Of a stretch of DNA of 64,000 nucleotides, positions 47,244-56,926 are shown piece after piece. Under the pieces are notes generated by a model. The model saw only the letters and a program-made list of their open reading frames with translations, had not been told where the DNA came from and did not search any database. The stretch comes from Bartonella tribocorum CIP 105476 (GTDB taxonomy: Bacteria > Pseudomonadota > Alphaproteobacteria > Rhizobiales > Rhizobiaceae), in NCBI RefSeq assembly GCF_000196435.1, contig NC_010161.1, forward strand, positions 2,313,001 to 2,377,000, read 5' to 3'. Numbering within the stretch: position 1 is the stretch's first letter; each line of letters starts with the position of its first letter. The position numbers and the translations under genes were made by a program.

Positions 47244-47519
47244 ATGAACCAAGAGACTACGGTTCTACAAGATGCTCTAGAGCACCTAGAAAAAGCACTT
47301 AGAACCTTAGAGATCACCATAATAAACCGCAACGCTGTTATTGATAAAAATAACGAATGGGAAGAAGAAATTCAACGAATGAATGCTGACCGCAGCCATC
47401 TTGCCCAAGCGCTTGACAAAGCTGAAGCCCAAATTGAACGCTTAGAATCTGTTAACAAAGAAGTTTCCAAACGCCTTATTAAAGCAATGGAAACGATTCG
47501 TGTCGTCATTGATAGATAA
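47244..47519 (+). CDS. DUF4164 coiled-coil protein
   Basis: The 91-residue protein begins MNQETTVLQDALEHLEKALR, and AAAGGAC lies about 7 nt upstream. It is almost entirely one coiled coil (NADRSHLAQALDKAEAQIER). The frame is open 38 codons upstream, without support. In rhizobia this small DUF4164 protein precedes zapA and is thought to act with it at the division site; that link is from gene order. The zapA start is 12 bp after its stop. Confidence 0.85.
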   Translation: MNQETTVLQDALEHLEKALRTLEITIINRNAVIDKNNEWEEEIQRMNADRSHLAQALDKAEAQIERLESVNKEVSKRLIKAMETIRVVIDR

Positions 47520-47531
47520 AGGTTTGAATGT

Positions 47532-47915
47532 ATGGAAACCGTTTCCGTTACCATTGATGGTAAAAATTATCGCATGGCTTGTAATAAAGGACAAGAACGT
47601 CATCTTATTGCGCTTGCCGCTCAATTGGATCAATATATCACTCATCTAAAGAAAAATTTTGGTGAAATTGGCGATCATCGTTTATCGGTTATGGCTGGCA
47701 TAATGATTATCGATGAAATGGAAGAAATAAAACGAGAAAATAAAAAGTTACAAGAAGACTACAATGCTCTTTTACGCCTTCACAATGAAAAGGAGCGCAC
47801 CATGGAAAAAATTATGCGTGACACCACACAACGCATTGAAAATCTCACCAACCAATTACTCAAAGATGATCAATACAGCACAAACATTCAAGAACAAGAA
47901 CAGGAAGACTTCTAA
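47532..47915 (+). CDS. zapA: Cell division protein ZapA
   Basis: The 127-residue protein starts METVSVTIDGKNYRMACNKG and has EERHLIALAAQLDQYI-like QERHLIALAAQLDQYITHL, followed by a C-terminal coiled coil (EMEEIKRENKKLQEDYNALL). ZapA cross-links FtsZ filaments. AAAGGTTTGAATGT lies before the ATG. It is coupled to the DUF4164 gene. The usual downstream partner, a 5-formyl-THF cyclo-ligase gene, is not here; the DNA after zapA is repeat-rich and gene-free. Confidence 0.92.
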   Translation: METVSVTIDGKNYRMACNKGQERHLIALAAQLDQYITHLKKNFGEIGDHRLSVMAGIMIIDEMEEIKRENKKLQEDYNALLRLHNEKERTMEKIMRDTTQRIENLTNQLLKDDQYSTNIQEQEQEDF

Positions 47916-48289
47916 ACGTACATCAGCGCCCTAATAAACTTGCGATTTGATTTGCCTTCCCCTCATAGGATAAAAATTCTTAAAGCCACACCCATAAACA
48001 ATCTGATTTTTTATCGAGAGGATTCCAGTGACAGATGATGCATAATGAACTTAAGGTCCGATCAAAAAGCCGTACTTCGAATATTTCGCTAACACACAAA
48101 CACTTCATACATCAAAGAAGGAGCCTTATATGACCACGCTTCCAATAAGGGATCTCGCACAACAAACGACCAAAACCAATATCCCAACGCCAATATCATT
48201 CTAAAAAAAATCATATCGATGATTGATCGAACAATGCCTAAAGACCATTGTTTTTACATAAAAGCAACGCACGAAAAGCATATTTTTTA
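47916..48289. other. Gene-free region after zapA
   Basis: There is no coding frame. 6S RNA lies after zapA in many bacteria; I looked for its long rod-like pairing and saw nothing convincing. Confidence 0.4.
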
Positions 48290-49385
48290 AACACATTCAT
48301 CCATCACTTTATTCTCATGCCTGACCTTCATGACTTTTTGGGAACACAAATTTGATTCAATTCTATTTTCTCTATTTGCAAAAGTTTCACCCACTCATAA
48401 AAGCTTTAAAAAGCTTAAAAGTGAGAAAATTTTTAAAGCTCTCATTCAAACAGCAAAAGAATGAATTTTCATGACCAATGAATATCTCACTCGTAAGAGA
48501 TTAATAAAGTGATCCCCAATATGCCTCAATGAGATAAAAGAATCTCTCGCATTAAATTCCCCAACGTAAGCACGATATCTTCAAAACGAAAGACAAAACA
48601 GAAATTCAACAGACAAAATGACAACATCACCGCATCCCGCCCCAAAACCTGATTCTCAAACACCAAACACCGTTCTTTTTCCATAATGGAAGATCAAAGC
48701 AATAATAGAAGCAAGCCGGCACCATCACACACTTTACCACCCCCCAATATTGTGTGGACAGCCCTTGGCACTTAAGGCGGTTCATAAAAGCCATTTTTAG
48801 TCCTTTGTTGTACAAATTTTATCCACACACTCATCTCGCTTGTGACATACAAGCGAATAGTTATGATTGATAAAAAATAAACAAATTTAAAACGAGAGAA
48901 TCTTACGGCATTCAAAGTTTCAACTCAATATAAAGAAGCTCTATGATCATTATAAATCAATATGTTGTAAACAAACCAACAAAGCATCAAGCCAACTTCT
49001 TTTGCATAAAAAAGCGCACAAAAACATATTTTAAAAACACATTAACTCATCACTTTTTTCATGACATACCAGCATGAAACTTTTTAGGTATATAATCTTG
49101 TTCAATTCTGCTTGGAAAAATTTAAAAATGAGAAAAATTGTAAGGTTCTCATGATCAATAAACAATCTCACTCGTAAGACATCAATAAAGCAAGCCCTAA
49201 GATGCCTCAATGAGATAAAAGGAAATCTCCCTATTAAATGCTCCACCATAAAAGCAGCTTTCTCAAAACTAAAAGTAAAATCAACAAATCACATCACCAC
49301 ATCTACTTTTCCCCCATCACCAAACCTAATGCACAAACGAAACGCCGTGCAGTTTCCACAATGGGAGATAAAGCAATAATTGGTC
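48290..49385. repeat. Old large direct duplication next to pyk
   Basis: The segments 48290-48710 and 49030-49385 align over most of their length: ACACATTCATCCATCACTTT/ACACATTAACTCATCACTTT, CAATGAATATCTCACTCGTA/CAATAAACAATCTCACTCGT, and ATGCCTCAATGAGATAAAAG in both. Both end in a pyk 3' piece (CCATAATGGAAGATCAAAGC/CACAATGGGAGATAAAGCAA). The left copy is older and more mutated. Confidence 0.8.
48690..48970 (-). pseudogene. Integrase 5'-end remnant
   Basis: GCAAGCCGGCACCATCACAC, AAGCCATTTTTAGTCCTTTG and the upstream element with GAGAGAATCTTACGGCATTC match the other integrase remnants. No frame survives. It is inserted between the two halves of the large duplication. Confidence 0.75.
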
Positions 49386-50512
49386 TATTGGGACGTTCAC
49401 AAGATTTCCGCACCCCCGTTGTTCCTGAAGTCTATTCAAAGACGCATGAAAAAATACCATGCGTAAACAGATCAAATCCCCTTCGTGCCATCTGGAAAAA
49501 CAGAAGCAATACACAAGAGATTGGTAGCACCTGGTGTTCCAAGGGGAACACCGGCTGTCACAAGAAAACGATCTCCTCCTTGGCAAAAACCTTCCTGAAA
49601 CGCTATGGCTGCTGCTCGATCAACCATATCCTCTAAATTCTTTGCATCATCGCTCACCACACGAATGAAGCCCCCAAACGAGAGCCAAACGCCGTGCAGT
49701 TTCCACAATGGGAGATAAAGCAATAATCGGTCTATTGAGACGTTCACGAGAGGCGCGCACCCCCGTTGTTCCTGAAGTCTATTCAAAGATGCATGAAAAA
49801 ATACTATGCGTAAACAGATCAAATCCCCTTCGTACCATCTTGAGAAACAGAAGCAATACGCAAGAGATTGGTAGCACCTGGTGTTCCAAGGGGAACACCG
49901 GCTGTCACAAGAAAACGATCTCCTCCTTGGCAAAAACCTTCCTGAAACGCTATGGCTGCTGCTCGATCAACCATATCCTCTAAATTCTTTGCATCATCGC
50001 TCACCACACGAATGAAGCCCCCAAACGAGAGCCAAACGCCGTGCAGTTTCCACAATGGGAGATAAAGCAATAATTGGTCTATTGGGACGTTCACAAGATT
50101 TCCGCACCCCCGTTGTTCCTGAAGTCTATTCAAAGACGCATGAAAAAATACCATGCGTAAACAGATCAAATCCCCTTCGTGCCATCTGGAAAAACAGAAG
50201 CAATACACAAGAGATTGGTAGCACCTGGTGTTCCAAGGGGAACACCGGCTGTCACAAGAAAGCGATCTCCTCCTTGGCAAAAACCTTCCTGAAACGCTAT
50301 GGCTGCTGCTCGATCAACCATATCCTCTAAATTCTTTGCATCATCGCTCACCACACGAATGAAGCCCCCAAACGAGAGCCAAACGCCGTGCAATTTCCAC
50401 AATGGGAGATAAGGCAATAATTGGTCTATTGGGACGTTCACGAGAGGCGCGCACCCCCGTTGTTCCTGAAGTCTATTCAAAGATGCATGAAAAAATACCA
50501 TGCGTAAACAGA
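49340..50512 (-). repeat. 347-bp tandem copies of the pyk 3' end
   Basis: Copies of the last ~307 bp of pyk plus about 40 bp of downstream DNA lie one after another behind the gene. Stop codons are at 49472, 49819 and 50166, exactly 347 bp apart and in step with the true stop at 50513. A partial fourth copy spans 49340-49433. All copies carry a 2-bp insertion (CACACGAATG versus CACACAATG in pyk) that breaks the frame. Two variants alternate (GTTCACAAGATTTCC and GTTCACGAGAGGCGC). Confidence 0.96.
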
Positions 50513-51949
50513 TCAAATCCCCTTCGTGCCATCTGGAGAAACAGAAGCAATACGCAAGAGATTGGTAGCACCTGGTGTTCCAAGGGGAACACCGGCTGTC
50601 ACAAGAAAGCGATCTCCTCCTTGGCAAAAACCTTCCTGAAACGCTATGGCTGCTGCTCGATCAACCATATCCTCTAAATTCTTTGCATCATCGCTCACCA
50701 CACAATGAAGCCCCCAAACGAGAGCCAAACGCCGTGCGGTTTCCACAATGGGAGATAAAGCAATAATCGGTCTATTGGGACGTTCACGAGAGGCGCGCAC
50801 CCCTGTTGTTCCTGAAGCCGTATAGGCAACGATAGCTGCTAACGCAAGTGTTTCAGCAATCTGACGTGCTGCAAGAGAAATCGCATCGGTTCCTGTTGAT
50901 TCTGGTGCAGGATGTTGTGCTCCAACTTGAGCGGCATAGGTGTGATCTTGTTCAATTTGCCGCGCGATTTTGTCCATCATAAGCACTGCCTCTTCCGGAT
51001 AACGACCAGAAGCCGATTCAGCCGACAACATCACCGCATCTGTTCCTGAATAAACCGCGGTAGCCACATCTGAGACTTCTGCGCGTGTGGGAACAGGAGA
51101 TGTGATCATTGATTCGAGCATTTGTGTTGCCACCACAACCGGTTTTCCAGCTAAACGACAAGCTTTTATCAGCTCCATCTGAAGTGCAGGAATCCTTTCC
51201 AGAGGCATTTCCACACCGAGATCACCCCGTGCAATCATAATACCATCGGAGATTTCAATAATCTTCTCTATATGCTCCAAGGCTTGAGGCTTTTCTATTT
51301 TAGCCATCAAAGACACCTTGCTTTTCGTCAACTGACGCACCGCTATAATATCTTCTGGACGCTGAATAAAAGACAGTGCAACCCAATCAACAGGGTACTG
51401 TAACAGAGCCTGAAGATCAGCCTTATCTTTTGAGGTCATCGAATCAAAAGGCAAAACTGTATCAGGAAAACTCACACCTTTTCGATCAGAAATACGGGTT
51501 CCAGCAACCACACGACACTGAACAAAATGATCATCACACACTTCAGCGCGCAGTTCCACCCTTCCATCATCAATCAACAACCGATCCCCTGGTTTAAGTG
51601 CCGAAAAGACATCCTCATGAGGAAAAAAAACACGCCGTGCATCACCAGCCACATCGCGATGATCTAATGTAAAGCTTTGCCCAACACATAAATCTTCTTG
51701 ACCTTTTGCAAAATGACCAATACGCAGTTTTGGTCCCTGAAGATCCACCAAAATACCGATGGGCCGTTGAACAATTTTTTCAACCTCCCGTATAGACTTG
51801 ACCAAATCCCCCATTGTGTCACAATCCGTATGACTCATATTAAGGCGAAAAACATCTGCTCCTGCCCTAAAAAGCTTCTCAATCATTAAACGGGAAAAAG
51901 AAGAAGGACCAAGAGTCGCAATAATTTTTACTTTACGGGCACGTTTCAC
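50513..51949 (-). CDS. pyk: Pyruvate kinase
   Basis: The 478-residue protein has KIIATLGPSS, RLNMSHTD, the active-site region LMAKIEKPQALEHIEKII, GIMIARGDLGVEMPLERIP and VVATQMLESM, and a C-terminal allosteric domain (AYTASGTTGVRASRERPNRP). The start is a GTG at 51949 that overlaps the stop of the DUF1036 gene (GTGA). It makes ATP and pyruvate at the end of glycolysis. Its 3' end is repeated behind it. Confidence 0.97.
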   Translation of the reverse strand: MKRARKVKIIATLGPSSFSRLMIEKLFRAGADVFRLNMSHTDCDTMGDLVKSIREVEKIVQRPIGILVDLQGPKLRIGHFAKGQEDLCVGQSFTLDHRDVAGDARRVFFPHEDVFSALKPGDRLLIDDGRVELRAEVCDDHFVQCRVVAGTRISDRKGVSFPDTVLPFDSMTSKDKADLQALLQYPVDWVALSFIQRPEDIIAVRQLTKSKVSLMAKIEKPQALEHIEKIIEISDGIMIARGDLGVEMPLERIPALQMELIKACRLAGKPVVVATQMLESMITSPVPTRAEVSDVATAVYSGTDAVMLSAESASGRYPEEAVLMMDKIARQIEQDHTYAAQVGAQHPAPESTGTDAISLAARQIAETLALAAIVAYTASGTTGVRASRERPNRPIIALSPIVETARRLALVWGLHCVVSDDAKNLEDMVDRAAAIAFQEGFCQGGDRFLVTAGVPLGTPGATNLLRIASVSPDGTKGI

Positions 51950-52473
51950 GGTGGAGAACTTCCTGAAAAAGAAGGGACAACTGAATTGTTGAGTAAAGAA
52001 TCATCCGTTAACTGTACCATCCAACTGGTTTGATTACCGGTGTCGATTTCCTGAAACTCAGCCTTTTGATATCCTCGAGGAAAACAATCATGAACCCCCT
52101 GAATGGTAAATTGGCTATCTTGCACACACATGGTTACAGAGCCTGCCCAGTTTCCTTTTTTTTGCGCCCCTTCCGCATAAAAATAATAGAACCGCGAGGC
52201 AAGAGGTCCTTCGATTAAGGTTTTACATTCTGTCACGGGAACCACCCACCATCCTTCGCTCACCCACCCTGAAAACGTACGATATCCAAGAGCAATCCCC
52301 ACAGACTGTTGGGTCGTATTACACACCCTAAAGTCTGCTTTTACACAAACACTAAAGGGAAACAAGAGCAAAATGCTCAAGAGAAAAACCTTTAATCTTG
52401 TCTCAAACGCCCAACATTGCTTTTTCAAAATCAAAAAAATTTCTCTATAATGCAAATTCTCAAAACAAACCAT
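51946..52473 (-). CDS. Secreted DUF1036 protein
   Basis: The 175-residue protein has an N-terminal hydrophobic signal (VFLLSILLLFPFSVCVKA). The DUF1036 domain follows: DFRVCNTTQQSVGIALGY, EGWWVVPVTECKTLIEGPLA, RFYYFYAEG. The family is widespread in alphaproteobacteria and of unknown function. It overlaps pyk by 4 bp, so the two are translationally coupled, as in other Rhizobiales. The C-terminal 20 residues are extra. The exact start is uncertain because the N-terminus is longer than a normal signal peptide. Confidence 0.88.
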   Translation of the reverse strand: MVCFENLHYREIFLILKKQCWAFETRLKVFLLSILLLFPFSVCVKADFRVCNTTQQSVGIALGYRTFSGWVSEGWWVVPVTECKTLIEGPLASRFYYFYAEGAQKKGNWAGSVTMCVQDSQFTIQGVHDCFPRGYQKAEFQEIDTGNQTSWMVQLTDDSLLNNSVVPSFSGSSPP

Positions 52474-52689
52474 ACATCTCTTTTTTCAAAAGCTTTTCAA
52501 GTTTAAAACATATATTTTTCTTTTTATAGCCCTTTTATCAAGGCATATATTTTAAAAATTTTACAAAATATTTAAAATCAATTTGTAAAAAAACTATGAT
52601 GCTTGATTGATTTTTTATTTTTCAAGCTTTTCCAACATAAATTCATCGTCGAAAAAACAACTTAAGACATATAATTTGGAGAAAATACA

Positions 52690-52950
52690 ATGAATGATAC
52701 AGTAACCGACCAAACACACGCTATATCCGTCAACCAATTACGCTCTTTTATCGAACGAATCGAACGACTAGAAGAAGAAAAAAAAACTATTTCTGACGAT
52801 ATCAAAGACGTATACACGGAACTTAAAGGCTCTGGTTTTGACAGCAAAGCGGTTCGAAGCATCATACGGTTGCGTAAAAAAGAAGAGCATGAACGAATGG
52901 AAGAAGAAGCAATCATTGAGCTTTATAAAAATGCGCTTGGGATGAATTAA
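52690..52950 (+). CDS. gapR: GapR-type DNA-binding protein (DUF2312)
   Basis: The 86-residue protein is [20 protein letters not shown], then [37 protein letters not shown] and [20 protein letters not shown]. This is the DUF2312 family, which includes Caulobacter GapR, a clamp on overtwisted DNA ahead of replication forks. TTTGGAGAAAA lies before the ATG. It is divergent from the DUF1036-pyk pair. Confidence 0.93.
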   Translation: MNDTVTDQTHAISVNQLRSFIERIERLEEEKKTISDDIKDVYTELKGSGFDSKAVRSIIRLRKKEEHERMEEEAIIELYKNALGMN

Positions 52951-53074
52951 CTCTATCGATAGCATTGGGAATTTTCTTACAAAAATGGAAAAAATGAGTG
53001 AATGCACAAAAATTCTGCTAACCGTGAGTCGTTTATGCCAAATAACAAAAATTTCATGTAATTTGTGACAAGAC

Positions 53075-53330
53075 GTCTGGTCACAGGATGTGTAAGATTG
53101 TAACAGCCCTCGCATTTAAAAGGATTCATGAAAAGCACATTTTTATTCTTGTTCTCTCATCATTTTTATCCACACCAGATCTTCCACTTTTAAGCCAACC
53201 CTCCCTGCACGTGTCAGCAAAAGATTTTGATTGCTTCACCCTAAAAACAAGTATGAAATGAGAAAACCTTACGCTATTCAAAACGCTCATTTAAATTGAA
53301 ATAAATTATGATGATCAATCCATTCATTCT
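53075..53330 (-). pseudogene. Integrase-upstream remnant
   Basis: TGTAACAGCCCTCGCATTTA, AGGATTCATGAAAAGCAC, TCCACACCAGATCTTCC, TTTTGATTGCTTCACC and ATGAGAAAACCTTACGC follow in the same order as in the remnant at 54470-54640. Only the very 5' end of the integrase and its upstream DNA are represented. Confidence 0.7.
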
Positions 53331-53503
53331 ATAAGAAGAAAAACCTTGAAAAGGATCAGCAATTGAAATCCGCTAAACAAGAGTCTGAACTTTTTACAGA
53401 GTGGGCTTTTTACAGGAAAAAAGAGGTGTTAAGGATCTTAATCTTTGAGGAGAGGGAAAAACCAGCTTATTGATACATCTGGTAAAAAGACCTTAATAGA
53501 GCT

Positions 53504-54069
53504 TCATTCGAATCTATTGACAGACTCATATCGACCATTCCTTCGAGAGGTTAGAATGTGATCTCTCCATTTTCCAGCAATCATCAAATAATCTTTGGCA
53601 TAGCCTTCTTTTTCAAAATGAAGGCGTTTTAATAAAAGTCCGCTTTTTATATTCTCTGGTCTATAATTTGCCATCACTCTATGCAGATGATAAACATGAA
53701 AGATATGACCTATGAGCGCCGATAAACTTTCAAACATAAGGCCTTTGCCTTGTTGTTTTTCATCAAGAGAAAACCAAGATGACAGGCTTGAAAAACACCA
53801 CGAACCACGTTTGTAAAGTTCACAACACCAATGATTGTGTTTTCATTTTTTAATCGTACGGCATATCGGTATGCTTGTCCTTGTGCGCTTTCATAAGCAA
53901 ATGCATTGGCTCGTGTTTCCCAAGCTGTTAGGCTGTGGTAATCATCAGATCTTAACGGTTCCCATAGACGCAGATGATTCGCATTACGTGAGAAATAAGA
54001 AGACAGTTCAACGGCATCTTCTAAACCGATCAATGTGGAATTTGTTCGCTTTGTGTTTATTGCCATCAT
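53504..54069 (-). pseudogene. Frameshifted GNAT acetyltransferase (RimJ-like)
   Basis: The first frame (start MMAINTKRTNSTL, ATG 54069, with GGGAGGGGAAA upstream) reads [39 protein letters not shown]. One T is missing in the run at about 53770. The second frame continues [58 protein letters not shown] and ends [12 protein letters not shown]. Together they form one ~190-residue RimJ/RimL-type N-acetyltransferase. A single 1-bp loss is the only lesion, so it died recently or is a sequencing artefact. Confidence 0.88.
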
Positions 54070-54239
54070 TTTCCCCTCCCATAAACATTCCAATAACACG
54101 TTAATTTATCGTGACAAATCATTATGTTAAACTTAAATCATAACGGTGAATACAGTAAGCTTTTCTCACCACAATGCTTATCACATTGAGAATCAATAAG
54201 GATCATTTTCTTTTTCATCATAAGCAAGATTGATGTATT

Positions 54240-54690
54240 TTAATAGGGGCACGACCTTCACGTAAAACAGAGCGTCATTGGTTTGCCAATTCACGGGCTT
54301 GTTTTAAAGAGACATCTCTCAAAGAGCACCCAAACCCATTTCACGGCGCCGACCATGAAGGGTATAACGATAAAGCCCCCATGAAATAATATAGCACCAC
54401 CATCTTTACACTTATGAAGTAGCAAGCCAGCACTATCACACACTTTGCCAACTCGTCGGTGTTACGACAGCTCTTGGCACTTGAAAGCGTTCATAAGAGC
54501 CATTTTTTAATCCTTTCTTGTATAAATTTTACCCACACACCAGCCCCGCTTGTGACGTGCAAGCAAGTGATTTTGATTGTTTCAAGATAAACAGCTTTGA
54601 AATGAGAGAATGTTACGATATTCGAGGTTCTAACTCAATATGAATAACGATAAATTGTTATTATAAATCAACATCTTGTCTAAAGAGCAA
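54240..54690 (-). pseudogene. Integrase N-terminal remnant and upstream element
   Basis: Translation in broken frames gives the ARELANQ... and REMGLGAL-like pieces matching 35440-35560 (GAGCACCCAAACCCATTTCA, GACCATGAAGGGTATAACGA), with a 15-bp insertion (ATGAAATAATATAGC). The upstream part to 54690 includes GAGAGAATGTTACGATATTC, the clearest form of the dispersed element. Confidence 0.82.
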
Positions 54691-55063
54691 GGTATAAAGA
54701 TAAGGAAAGACTTCTTATGAATGCGCTTAAGGACTAAAAGCTATAGAAACATTGGAGTCTGACAAAATCTGTGACGAGGCGAGCATACTTCCATAGATGA
54801 AATTGCGACAAAACGCACCGCTACAATCGTTTTTTCTTTATCAAGAATTGTGCAAAAAAGCCAAATATAAAAATATAAATAGCAAAGTGAGAGCTTCAAT
54901 AATCCGTTCACCAGTGCCATAATTTTTAGCCGCAGTCAAAAGTATGGTGTCAAAATCTGCTCTTTATAAATTTAATGGCGTATCACTCTTCAATACCCCC
55001 AAGTGTTCTACATAAAGCAATAATACCATACGAATCAAAATGCTTAGATATTAAGCTAAAACA
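54691..55063. other. Gene-free stretch
   Basis: I see no supported coding frame; AT-rich with no repeat I can place. Confidence 0.35.
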
Positions 55064-56926
55064 TTAACGTGAACATGCTTCCATTTCTTCGCGTAAAATT
55101 TCAAGTTCTAGCCATTCTTCTTGCTTTTGTGTGCAAGTATTTTTCTTTTTTTCCAATGCCGTTGATAAACGTTCAAAGCGTTCTTTATCACGACGATAAA
55201 GAGCTGGATCAGAAAGCTCTTGTTCAATTTTTTTTATTTCATTTTGCAAAACAGCGATTTCTTCAGGCAATTTTTCCAATGCATAAACCTGCTTATAAGA
55301 CAGTCTTCTTGGTGTTTTTTTCTCCCGTGCTATCAAGCTAGGATCTGTTGATGAGATCTGTTTTGAAAACGCTCCCGCATGAGGTTTTGAAGATGCTTTA
55401 CGGTGCGATAATTCTATTTCTTTGCGTTGTAAGCGGAGAGCCTGCTTATTTTGCGCCATCATATCACTATAGCCGCCCGCATACAAAACCCAATGACCAT
55501 CGCCCTCTGGTGCCAACATATGGGTTACAGTACGATCTAAAAAGTCTCTGTCATGGCTAACCAACAACACTGTTCCTGCAAAATCAGCAATAAATTCTTG
55601 CAACAAATCCAAAGTTTCCATATCCAAATCATTGGTCGGTTCATCAAGAATCAAAAAGTTTGCAGGACGCGAAAGAAGACGTGCAAGCATGAGACGTGCT
55701 CTTTCTCCCCCTGAAAATTCTTTAAGGGGAGTGCGTGCTTGTTCCGGCAAAAATAAAAAGTCTTTCATATAAGAAACCACATGCCGTTCCTGTCCATTGA
55801 TCACAAGAGTATCGCCCCTTCCCCCCGTGAGATAATGCGCCAAAGTTTCTTCTTCATTGACAATACGTTGCTGATCAAGCAATGCCATGGAGAGGTTATA
55901 GCCATGCCTTACCGTTCCACTATCCACGGCTTCTTTCCCAATCAATACGGAAAGGAGCGTTGTCTTTCCAATACCATTGGGCCCTACCAAACCGATTCGA
56001 GCACCCCGCTGAATACGTAAAGAGAAATCTTTCACAATAACGCGCTCACCATAAGATTTTGAAATTTTCTTTGCTTCAAGCACCAGTTGACCAGAATCAT
56101 GACTTTTAGCAGCGCTCAAAAGTGCACTTCCCGGCTGTCCTTTATAAGTTTGATGACGTTGTCTTAAGTCTTTTAATTCGCTCAAACGCCGTACATTACG
56201 CTTACGCCGTGCACTGATACCATAACGCAACCATTGCTCTTCACGGGCAATTTGGCGCCCCAATTTATGCTGCTCGATGGCTTCTTCTTGCAACGCTTTA
56301 TCACGCCAACTCTCAAATTCTGAAAAACGCTTTTCTAGCCTTTTGGTTGTGCCACGATCAAGCCATACCGTTGAACGCGTGACATTTTCTAAAAATCGTC
56401 GATCATGAGAAATCACCACAATCGCCGAACGCAAAGAAGACAAAACTCCTTCCAACCATTCAATGGTTGGTAAATCAAGATGATTGGTTGGTTCATCTAA
56501 GAACAAAATATCCGGCTTTGCTGCAATGGCGCGTAACAATGAAACACGCCTCTTTTCACCCCCTGAAAGCGTTTCTAATTTTTCACCCCCCGAAAACCCT
56601 AAATTTGTGCGAAGCGTATTGATCCATTGGACATCAGATGTCTCGTCCAACTCCGCTTCCATATAAGCGTTAATATCTTCAAAACCTAAACAATCCGGAT
56701 TTTGAGAAACATAACGGAGTGTTACCCGAGGGTGGCGAAAAATTTCGCCACCATGAGGCTCTAATATTCCTGCGGCAATTTTTAACAAGGTCGATTTTCC
56801 ACAACCATTCCGGCCTACTAACGCAATACGCGCCCCCTGCTCAACCGATAAACATGCTTGGTTGAGCAAAGGCGTTGTCCCAAAGGTTAGGAAAATGCGG
56901 TCAAGCCGCAGTAATGGCACCGCCAT
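55064..56926 (-). CDS. ABC-F ATPase (Uup-like)
   Basis: The 620-residue protein has two ATP-binding cassettes: Walker A GRNGCGKST and GPNGIGKTT, signatures LSGGEKRRVSLLRA and FSGGERARLMLARLL, and LFLDEPTNHLD and LILDEPTNDLD. A charged linker joins them, and a C-terminal coiled coil (EIAVLQNEIKKIEQELSD) follows, as in Uup. ABC-F proteins act on the ribosome or, for Uup, on branched DNA. The ATG at 56926 shares its A with the stop of the preceding gene (TAATG); an in-frame ATG seven codons upstream is less likely. Confidence 0.93.
   Translation of the reverse strand: MAVPLLRLDRIFLTFGTTPLLNQACLSVEQGARIALVGRNGCGKSTLLKIAAGILEPHGGEIFRHPRVTLRYVSQNPDCLGFEDINAYMEAELDETSDVQWINTLRTNLGFSGGEKLETLSGGEKRRVSLLRAIAAKPDILFLDEPTNHLDLPTIEWLEGVLSSLRSAIVVISHDRRFLENVTRSTVWLDRGTTKRLEKRFSEFESWRDKALQEEAIEQHKLGRQIAREEQWLRYGISARRKRNVRRLSELKDLRQRHQTYKGQPGSALLSAAKSHDSGQLVLEAKKISKSYGERVIVKDFSLRIQRGARIGLVGPNGIGKTTLLSVLIGKEAVDSGTVRHGYNLSMALLDQQRIVNEEETLAHYLTGGRGDTLVINGQERHVVSYMKDFLFLPEQARTPLKEFSGGERARLMLARLLSRPANFLILDEPTNDLDMETLDLLQEFIADFAGTVLLVSHDRDFLDRTVTHMLAPEGDGHWVLYAGGYSDMMAQNKQALRLQRKEIELSHRKASSKPHAGAFSKQISSTDPSLIAREKKTPRRLSYKQVYALEKLPEEIAVLQNEIKKIEQELSDPALYRRDKERFERLSTALEKKKNTCTQKQEEWLELEILREEMEACSR

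Noticed and set aside
47916..48289. 6S RNA behind zapA
   Set aside because: Expected by position in many bacteria, but I could not see the long imperfect rod with a central bubble.
49326..50627. Minus-strand 153-codon frames starting MPRRRS
   Set aside because: These are out-of-frame readings through the junctions of the pyk repeats; only the last 60 residues are pyk sequence.
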